Part shown: positions 56,431-64,000 of the stretch, in pieces
How positions within the stretch are numbered: the first letter of the stretch is position 1
Layout of the letters: the number at the start of each line of letters is the position of its first letter
Source of the DNA: Pseudopithomyces maydicus
Taxonomy: Eukaryota; Ascomycota; Dothideomycetes; Pleosporales; Didymosphaeriaceae
Length of the DNA stretch: 64,000 bases
NCBI GenBank assembly: GCA_026873275.1
Contig: JANTUC010000015.1
Span: 1,240,001-1,304,000, forward strand
Direction of reading: 5' to 3'
Notes under the pieces: model-generated
What the model was told of the DNA's origin: nothing
Seen by the model: the letters and a program-made list of their open reading frames with translations, nothing else
The model's database searches: none
Made by a program: the position numbers and the translations under genes

Positions 56431-57423
56431 TCAAGCTCCCACAATATCAGCTAGAATCTTTTCGCTCACGTTCCACAACGTTTCCGCTTCCGCCATATTT
56501 GCTGCCAATCCGGAAACTCCTCTGGGAGCACCATACGGCATTACAAACGCTCCGTCGAAGTCACCCTCCCGTGCTCTGACCTCTGGGTGCGCGGCGGCCC
56601 AAACCGCAGTCAATGCGCCTTCGTAAGCTGTTAAAGCTTCTTTGTAATCTTTGCTGTCTACTCCTATTACTTTCTTCGAGCCTGGTGTCGCTACTAGACC
56701 TGGGTGTATTGCTGTGACTAGCACTGGAGTACGTTTTTCGTTGAAACGCCTTTTCAGCTCTTTTGTAAAAAGCACATTTGCCGCTTTAGAATAGCCGTAA
56801 CGGTGCAGAAACTGAAGCGGGTTGCTGTCACCACCGAAAGGGTCGTTCCAAGCGTTCAGTGTGGCAAAGGAGCATTCTGGTGGTACGGCATCGATTGCGG
56901 TGCTCGACATGTTGACAATGCGGACGTCGCTAGTCGGGATTTCCTTCGCTGTCTTCTCCAGCAAAGGCAGTAGCATTTTTGTCAATAGAAACGGGCCGAG
57001 ATGGTTGGTTGCCATGACATTGTTGATTCCATAGTTATCAAAATCGACCGACAGAGGAAGGATACCAGCGTTGTTGACTAAAATATCTAATCTTGTCTCT
57101 TCTTCCAGAAATTTCTCTGCTGCAGCTTTGATTGCGCCATAATCGTCGATAGCAGCGACAAAAGGCCTCAGATGGGATGAGGCAATGGAGGGCGATTGAG
57201 CGAGGATTTCTTGTATGCCCGCTCTGGCTTTTTCGAGATTCCGTGCGCCGATATATACTTTTGCGCCCTTGAGAGCAAGCTGATGAGCAATATTCCCCCC
57301 AATAGAGGCGAGTGAGTTGGCTCCCGTGACAAGGACAACACTGCCTGTCAAAGAAACAAGGTCTTTGGTTGTCCAGTCGAGGCTTCGTGTAATTTCGCGG
57401 TCAGTGGGTTGGATATCTACCAT
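56431..57423 (-). CDS. Short-chain dehydrogenase/reductase, 330 aa
   Basis: NAD(P)-dependent oxidoreductase of the classical/extended SDR type. A single-exon frame with no frameshift. Cofactor motif TGANSLASIGG (residues 33-43), VYIGARNLEKA, structural NNAG (VNNAGIL), catalytic Ser in VNMSST and the Tyr-x-x-x-Lys pair in YGYSKAANVLF. The substrate pocket gives no clue to the substrate. A TATA box lies about 67 nt upstream. It is convergent with the Agd3-like gene, 286 nt away. Confidence 0.85.
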   Translation of the reverse strand: MVDIQPTDREITRSLDWTTKDLVSLTGSVVLVTGANSLASIGGNIAHQLALKGAKVYIGARNLEKARAGIQEILAQSPSIASSHLRPFVAAIDDYGAIKAAAEKFLEEETRLDILVNNAGILPLSVDFDNYGINNVMATNHLGPFLLTKMLLPLLEKTAKEIPTSDVRIVNMSSTAIDAVPPECSFATLNAWNDPFGGDSNPLQFLHRYGYSKAANVLFTKELKRRFNEKRTPVLVTAIHPGLVATPGSKKVIGVDSKDYKEALTAYEGALTAVWAAAHPEVRAREGDFDGAFVMPYGAPRGVSGLAANMAEAETLWNVSEKILADIVGA

Positions 57424-57489
57424 GTTGAGTTCTCAAATGCTGCCAATGGAACATGGAAAGAGGCATTTCTCCTGAGAAACAAACCAGAA

Positions 57490-57495
57490 TTTATA
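57490..57495 (-). promoter_or_regulatory. TATA box of the SDR gene
   Basis: TATAAA on the minus strand, 67 nt upstream of the ATG at 57423. Confidence 0.5.
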
Positions 57496-57623
57496 GGCTT
57501 TCGTAGGTTGCAATTAGATTTTTGAAAAAGCCATTTGTAATGAAGATCTTTGACGAGCAATCGCCCAAGGTTCCACGGGATCTATTCGTGACTTGTGACT
57601 GGCTGATTCTGCAAGATAGCACC

Positions 57624-57662
57624 CGGGCGTTGGAAGCCTCAAAGGGCGTTGGGAGCCTCAAA
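57624..57662. repeat. Short tandem duplication
   Basis: Two adjacent 19-nt copies of GGGCGTTGGRAGCCTCAAA, differing at one base. Non-coding, within the 57424-57951 intergenic region, which otherwise holds nothing recognised. Confidence 0.8.
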
Positions 57663-57951
57663 GTTTCCTGACGCCTTGCGTTACGCTTGATAATATTTTA
57701 GTGTATTGTTAGACAACTTGAAGTTAGGTGTTCCCGTTTAGGTTTGACGTCTTGCAAGTGTGCCTGGTCCTCGGGGGCCTCACTTACGTTCTTCAGGACT
57801 ATTGTGAATCTTTCTCTGACGGGTCCATTCTTCAAGTATATTTAGATTTTTGTGGATATTAAATGGGGATGCTGAAAATTAGTGCAGTGGAGGTAGGTAT
57901 GGACTGGAGCCTGCCGCGACAGATGCAGGCCAAGCTTTCCTTTCTTTCTCA

Positions 57952-59036
57952 TTAGACTTGAGTTGTGAAGTTTCTAAGAGGTTCTATATGTTGTCTTTCG
58001 TTTATTACAGGAGTATTGGCTTCCGTGTCTTCCACTCTCGGCTTACGATAGGGGAAGCAGGATGGTTCAAAAGAATCAAGTTTCTGCTCAACCCACCTAA
58101 CAGCACGCTTCATCAGATCAACAGGCAGTATACGGTTCAACGCATATGTAGACCCTGGAAGAGCCGCACAACAGATCGTTGTGGTGCACTCAATCATTGC
58201 CCACAATGCTGATTGAGTGAAACTGAAAGTCAGGTCCTTGTCTATAACCTGCTGTAGCGTCAAGTATCGTTTGATTGATATGCAACACGTTCTATTCCCA
58301 GTCAGCTCTGTCATCATTGTGATTCCCGTACTTACACAATCCCAAGGCTGAACAGTGCCACTAGTCCAATTTGCGTGGCGCGGGACCTCTGGGTATCAAT
58401 GCTTTTCCACAGAAAAGGCAGTGGGGTGATTAAAATCAGCCAATCTGTTATAATCCACGGTATCAATAGCATAGTGTGTGTTTTCGGGCGAACAGATCTT
58501 GAACATGTACCGTCCCAAAGAGAATTAATCGGACGGCATTGGAGACATTTTAACGAGATCATTGCCAACCACCACGCAACCACCACTACGAATAAAATGC
58601 GCGCCAGGATCCGGAACGTTGTGTTTGCGAAGATTCGATGAAGCAACCATAGTAGAGACAACTTTGCCGTTGCAAAACAAGTGGGAATCAACAAGATGAT
58701 TGCGAAATGGAATTTCATGAATGCAACCAACTGTTCACCTGAGACGTATCTGGTGTGGTGGCCCAGGCCAAAGTTGTCGACGGCTGCCAGGACTTAGCTG
58801 CCAGATCCAAGCGCAATAACACCTTCCGACTTACCGTATACAGAGCACCCGCCGATTGCTAAGCTCGCAGCTGTGGATAGAAGCAGAAGATATTCGGCAG
58901 TTGATAGGCGTCCCCATTGCATCACCCTCGAAGTGATTCTCAGCGTTATTATTATCACGGTAAGAGCGGACAAGAAAGCCATGTGCTGGATGACTTTCCA
59001 TTTGTTGTCGAGTTCCTCGCGGCTATGTGGATGCAT
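57952..59036 (-). CDS. Pth11-like integral membrane protein (fungal rhodopsin domain), 329 aa
   Basis: Three exons: 59036-58835, 58783-58336 and 58291-57952, with introns of 51 and 44 nt and a sum of 990 nt. Seven hydrophobic segments: MAFLSALTVIIITLRI, STAEYLLLLSTAASLAI, FHFAIILLIPTCFATAKLSLLW, ILFVVVVAWWLAMIS, TMLLIPWIITDWLILITPLPFLW, IGLVALFSLGIVTCCISI and ALWAMIECTTTICCAALP. GLGHHTRYVS in the loop and the FATAKLSLLWLL and LKCLQCRPINSLWDGT patterns mark the fungal-specific rhodopsin-domain family, which includes the appressorium-linked receptor Pth11. It lacks an N-terminal CFEM domain. Sensing function is a family-based inference; ligand unknown. Confidence 0.8.
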
Positions 59037-61923
59037 CGTAAATTAGGGTGGTAACTGGCGAGACGATGTGATTTCCCCGGAAAGAGAGTGGAGTCTCGCT
59101 CAGTCCCGCAGACGTGGCACACCACCATCTACAATTATAGTATTAGACACTAAATGGTGTCGCACAGGACTTCCGTCACCCGGCTGGGGTGGCCTTAAAC
59201 ACCGGTCACTTTAATCCACGTGCGCAGCGGGGCTTTAGGGGAAAGAATAGGTCCCGAATCATGAGAGAAACCCCTGCGGATGTTCCCAGGAACAAAGAGA
59301 CGGTTCGGGTCATGATAGGTGGAAGACAATCAGTTGTGCATGCGGTTGGACGCCACTGAACGGGTTAACGGCCCGGCATTAGAACCGACTCGTCGACACA
59401 TTTCTGGGTTGCAAGGAAAGTGATCACGAAGGATTCAAACGCGGTGTTGAAATAACAAACACTTGTCTCCAGTCACACTAGAGTGAGGAGAGATGGGGAA
59501 TGATAGATAGGCTTGGTGATAATGTACCCTGCCTGGTGCGACGGGGAAGCGTGAGGGGGCTCCACGCGCTAGTGGATGAAAGGGAAATTAGGCAATTCTA
59601 GGCACCATGCAGCTCGGACGGTTTGGATTTTTGGCCTCCACACTGCAAGCCTTGCCTCTTTAATGGGCGGCCTCTCAACAGGCCTTGTACCTTGCTACAT
59701 GCGCCAGCGCACCACCAAAGAGTGTATAGGGCGATTTTTGGCGAACGGACTTTTGCATTGGCGATTTGTATCATATTCAATGTCTAACTCTTGATCCTAT
59801 TTCAAAGCTTTTACGGCTCTAATACCAAGTTGGAAGAACGACAGTTTCATGAACCAGATATGTCTAATTGGATCCAACTTCTGATCTGCCATGCCATCGG
59901 GATCTAGATAGTCTCACCTCTGATGTAACGTCCTATGAGCGGTTACGGGACATACCGAATTGATGCCACTACGTTCGAAAAAGCGATGCCTTGTCAAGGA
60001 TTCCTAGGGCTGCCGCGCCATGCGCCCTATGTTCTGGTGGTAAAGGGGAAGCAGTTGGAGCGCGACCAAAGGGATCAAAGGTTTTCGCAGTCTCGTAAAA
60101 TGAGGAAGTTACATGGCCGGGATCTCTTTGCCGTCATAAAAGAAAATTCCAGTGGATGGCTGAGAGATCTCTTCCAGTCCACCTGATGCATATGCGCTTT
60201 GGCACCGACGCCCCTTGGCACAAAATTCCCGTCAACGCCCCGTGAAAAAAAACTGGGCACGACGCCAATCGCCTGATTTTCCTTTTGTATCAGTGCTTAT
60301 TTATCTAACCAGTACTCAAGCTAAAGTACTGTTGTAACATCAAGTGGTCTTCCGGTGGTACAAAGTTTTGAACACCTAGCATTCGGTCTTGTTGCGTCAT
60401 AAATAAGGTTGGAGACAGAACTACGGGTAAACTGGGTAACAATATGTTCCAGAAAAAGTCCCCGAAAATAGGCAATGGTGGGCTTATGCCCTAACACATT
60501 GGTACATGGTATCTAAGGGTTGCCGAACAATAGTTGTGGGGACTCATGTCCCGCAGTATGAGAAGGCTCACCAGTCGGATAGAACCGGATCGCTACAGAA
60601 TTCATCGGACTTCGTCTAGCTGTGGCTTCGAGTCCAAATACCGACATCTCGACGCCAATTGAGGGGCCATTTTTGGGGCCTATATTTCAGATCTGGTGAG
60701 CAAAAACTGGTATATCAAACCTGTTTCCTATTGAAAACATGTTTTGACATAATCTTTATTGAGTTTCAGCGAATATCAGCTCTGTTAATTGTTTAGACGA
60801 GGTTGAATGTACTGTCTTGGCTCCTTGTTGCACCTGTTTTAATTTACAGCCTCATACAAGCAATTGCTGCCTTGGGAGCCCAACAAAGACGGTGTAGTAA
60901 TTTTGAGGAGACGGCGAAAAATACAGTATCATGGCTTTCAGAGATCCCTTCTGGTTGGTGTACAATCCATTTGGGCGATAAGAAAACATTATCGCGAACC
61001 ATTATCGCGACAACACCATGTTAAGAAAGGAGATGTTCCACGCATAGCCACGCGAATCAAGACTGGTAGAAACAAAACTTTTGGCTTATTTATATCCTTC
61101 TCGGGGAGTCATAAGGCTTGATTGAAGAAAAATATCCTAATTTCAGGTCTATTAAAATGATAGTATTTTCGCACCTTTTTGTTGAAAAGAGATTGAGAGA
61201 TTACATATGGTCATTTCGTGCAGCCTTGAAAAGAACGTCTTTTATGACATACGTGAATAACTAAACGTTTTTTTTTCTACTTATTAATTTTACTCCAATC
61301 CTAAATCCCCTCTCTATCATTCCTACAATCTGCTTTCCACGCTCCATCCACTGTTGCCCAGTTTCTGGGATTTGTCTTTCACGAAAGCGATAATCTGAAA
61401 ATACAAAGCACTGTAAGATGAATAAATACAGCGAAGACATATGGCTGTCTCTTTGGTGTAGGAAAAGCAGGGGAAATATCTACCCCGAAGGATTCGGAGC
61501 GAATCGAGGGGCGATCATCAATCCAGTCTCACGAACCGTAGTGTGGTCACAACCCAAAAGTTATGTTGAAGCAACTAGGATGAATTCATGAAGGAAGAAA
61601 AAAAGTGTCGGTCGTCACATCCATGGTATCTACAAATTGACATACCAACGACAGCACACACCTTAACGCTCTCACAGAGTTACCTCTCATGAAGCCACTA
61701 TACCACTGTGTGACTGGAGAGTGTGATACATGTACGGGTGGGAGGGCTGCGAGGTTAGCGAATAGCTAAAGGGCTGGGAAGTTTCTAATGTTACTTCAGG
61801 TGATGAATGGGATGGACTTATTATCTTTGTGACAATTGGCTATAAATTCGGGGTAGGTGTATCGTACAATCGCTTACATTCTATAACCTTCTATACCATA
61901 CGCAAGAGAAATACAGCATGCTT
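59037..61923. other. Gene-poor 2.9 kb stretch
   Basis: AT-leaning. No gene accepted; frames at 59576-59794, 59935-60186 and 60803-61121 lack conserved features. No terminal repeats recognised. It may be decayed repeat material. Confidence 0.5.
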
Positions 61924-63306
61924 TCACATGGCTCCGTCCGCAGCAGACTCGACCTTCGCTGCCTCACCGCCAATCTGAACATCCAATTTCGTTCCCTGCG
62001 CCGGCTGCTCACCGGCTGCCAGCTTTTCGAAAGCCTGTACAAAGTCGTCCCGCAAATCCTCCCAATGCTCCACACCCACACTCACCCGTAGCAGGCGCTC
62101 GTCGACATCCGAGTCAGACATACGTCTCCACTCAATCAAGCTCTCCACACCACCCAAGCTCGTCGCGTGATGGAAGAGTCGCAAGTGCGACGGCAGCTGT
62201 CTCGCCTGCTCCGCTGTTTGCATGTAGAATGAAAAGACAGGCCCAAAGCCATTAGGCATCTGCTTCTTCAGCCAGCTGAAATCCTCCACTTGCAGACTTG
62301 CATGTGCGACCTTGGCGACGACCTTCTTCACAACCTCATTACTCTCCCCTTTACCACTGAGCGCATCATTCAGCCACGCAGCAAGCTTCGTCGCGCTCGA
62401 AGACTGCCGCTGGACGCGCAGCTCCAGAGTACGCAGACTTCGAACGCCCAACCAGCTTTCCAACCCTCCCAGGACAGACCCAAGGAAGATGCGCTCATCG
62501 CGCAGCTGCCCCGCCATCTTCCTTCCCTCTGCGCCCTTTTTGACCGCGAGAATACCGCAGAGCAAATCACTGTGGCCACCAATGTACTTCGTCCCACTGT
62601 GCATGACGACGTCCGCCCCCCACGCGAACGGGTCCTGCAGCCCCGGCGGGGCAAACGTCGCGTCCACGCTCAGTATGGCCCCTCTTTTATGCGCGCGGTC
62701 CGCATATTTCTGAATCTCGTACGCCTCGCCCGTGGGATTCAACGGCGTTTCGAGATGCACAATGTCGCCCTTGCCTAGGCCAGCTTCGTCCCACGCGTCA
62801 TCGTCGGCATGGAGATCCACGGTCTTCACGCCATGCATCTTCTGGTGAAGACCAATCACGCCGTGGCAGCCGTGGTAGCCTCCGCTGATGGCGATGACTT
62901 TTGGCACGGCATTGACGAGCAGGGCGTGAAATGCACTGAGGCCAGAGCTGTAGCTGACGACGTGGTTGGCAAGCTGTTCGAGGTGCTCTTCTTGGGTCTC
63001 AGGGAAGATGAGGGGGTGAGGATGGTCTCGAGGCGGTTGATGTTCGAGGAGGCTAGACGCGAGTAGACGAGTGGTGTTTGGAGATCAACTATCTCGCCGC
63101 TGGAGGCGGGTACGGGTTGGAGTCGTGCATGGTCGCGGGGATAGCGAAAGGTGGTGGAGGTGTGGATGGCAGGTGCGACCTGGATGATTATGAGTACATA
63201 CTTGGGGTATTGGGTACTGGTTGTAGAGAGGACCTACGTCTGTGAGGACGTTGATGCGATCGTCGGCGTGTACGGCGGCAGTTGCTGGAGAGAAAGGTTT
63301 TGCCAT
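61924..63306 (-). CDS. PLP-dependent Cys/Met-metabolism (trans-sulfuration) enzyme, about 441 aa (one apparent frameshift)
   Basis: Type I PLP enzyme of the cystathionine gamma-synthase / beta-lyase family. Exons are 63306-63238 and 63179-61924 with a 58-nt intron (GTAGGT/CATCCAG). The first exon gives MAKPFSPATAAVHADD. Family features: YSRLASSNINRLE, SGGYHGCHGV, ETPLNPTGE, the Asp in LSVDATFAPPGLQDP, and the PLP-binding Lys in HSGTKYIGGHSD. The frame breaks at 63012-63016 (GGGGG on plus). One more base gives ILTPLIFPETQEEHLEQLA and a 442-codon total. Exact reaction (synthase or lyase) cannot be decided from sequence. No targeting signal is obvious. Confidence 0.88.
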
Positions 63307-63878
63307 GTTGGTTACTTTTTATTGCAAGTGGTGGTTACGGGTAGGAGTCTATCTGATTAATATGTACAGGGGAAGAGTAAGAACAGATCATAACACAATC
63401 ATGAGCAAAGTGAGTCAGTGAAGCTCGCCATTATAATCAACGCGCCCTACGTGATCAGGCCATGCCTAAGATAGTAGTCTAGTCTATCAGCGCGTCTCGA
63501 GCCAATGTACAAATAGGGCGGGTCGGCAATAAGGCGATGACGACAGCTCCAGTGCAGCGAATCGGGTGATAGTGCGGGGTTGTTGAGCTGAGGTGGGGTG
63601 AAGAGCTGCCCCTCCTACGCGAAAATTTGCGGGCAAGCACTCGAGGCATCATCATTCACGCAGCGACGTTATTATAAACAAGTGAGGAGAGAATAGATAT
63701 ATTGGTTGCAGCCCCAGTGTTAAATCAGCAGATATTGGCCGTTCACGAATGTTACTAGATGATACGTTCACAAGCGTTACTAATCCCAACTGTCGCTGTT
63801 CACGCCGATAACACCTGGTGCAAGTGCCATCGCTGAAGACTTTTCCGCTAACACGACTCCCTATCCCACTTCAGACAT
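63307..63878. other. Intergenic
   Basis: Upstream region of the PLP enzyme gene and 3' region of the cyclophilin gene. Nothing recognised. Confidence 0.5.
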
Positions 63879-64000
63879 CTAAGCCTGGCCGGAACCAGTG
63901 ATGGTCGGGGGCTTGGATGCGTGCTTGACAGCACCCGAGTTGGTGCCGACAGCCTCGATGGCGCGGACGACCTTCATCGACTCGACATCGCCAGCGGGGA
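63879..64000 (-). CDS. Cyclophilin-type peptidyl-prolyl isomerase, C-terminal end (partial)
   Basis: The minus-strand frame entering from the window edge reads GDVESMKVVRAIEAVGTNSG, then KPPTITGSGQA and stop. This is the typical C-terminus of a single-domain cyclophilin (relatives end in VVKAIEAVGS...KPTI-DSG). Only about 40 codons are in the window, so the domain architecture and intron structure are unknown. Confidence 0.75.
   Translation of the reverse strand, partial: PAGDVESMKVVRAIEAVGTNSGAVKHASKPPTITGSGQA

Noticed and set aside
8595..63016. Programmed ribosomal frameshifting as an explanation for the frame breaks
   Set aside because: The sites share no slippery heptamer plus structure, include both A/T and G/C runs on both strands, and occur in nine unrelated genes.
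8308..63306. Calling the nine frame-broken genes pseudogenes
   Set aside because: Each has a single defect type confined to a homopolymer, no stop codons elsewhere, intact introns and conserved active sites.
1..64000. CRISPR array, prophage, or bacterial operon structure
   Set aside because: Spliceosomal introns and fungal families throughout show a eukaryotic nuclear sequence; no regularly spaced direct repeats with unique spacers were found.

Overview
The window is nuclear DNA from a filamentous ascomycete (Pezizomycotina, most likely Dothideomycetes). The evidence is short introns of about 45-60 nt with GTAAGT-type donors, fungal-only families (2EXR, CFEM, Pth11-like rhodopsin domain, NmrA-like, Agd3/CE18, fungal two-domain chromate transporter) and about one gene per 2 kb on both strands. 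I see no rRNA, tRNA, CRISPR array or intact transposon.

Layout. 1-6 kb: the 3' end of one gene, an F-box-like gene, a 3 kb gene-poor stretch and a small CFEM-like secreted protein. 6.9-14.8 kb: two tandem 2EXR paralogues, a catalase-peroxidase (katG) and a two-domain CHR (chromate) transporter, all on minus. 16-20 kb: a membrane-anchored surface protein and two unknown proteins. 20.3-31.7 kb: an MFS sugar transporter, a divergent kinase fusion protein, a secreted TIM-barrel-type glycosidase-like protein and an AAA ATPase. 32.8-38.4 kb: a homoserine kinase-AIR synthase fusion, adenine phosphoribosyltransferase and a mitochondrial RidA protein, a small group tied to amino-acid and purine metabolism. 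40.2-48.4 kb: a bestrophin-family protein, two unknown proteins and an NmrA-like protein. 50-59 kb: a secreted protein, a polytopic membrane protein, an Agd3-type polysaccharide deacetylase, an SDR and a Pth11-like receptor-type protein, which reads as a surface/secretion-oriented accessory region. 61.9-64 kb: a PLP-dependent Cys/Met-metabolism enzyme and the 3' end of a cyclophilin gene.

The most important technical observation is that 13 apparent single-base frameshifts in nine genes all fall in homopolymer runs of 3-5 bases (or, in one case, 4-5), and each is cured by lengthening the run by one base. After that correction every exon sum is divisible by three. These nine genes should be read as intact genes in a sequence with undercalled homopolymers, not as pseudogenes, until raw reads show otherwise.

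The most interesting biological candidate is the single continuous reading frame at 32861-34996, which joins a complete homoserine kinase to a complete AIR synthase, linking threonine and purine biosynthesis, next to a purine-salvage gene.
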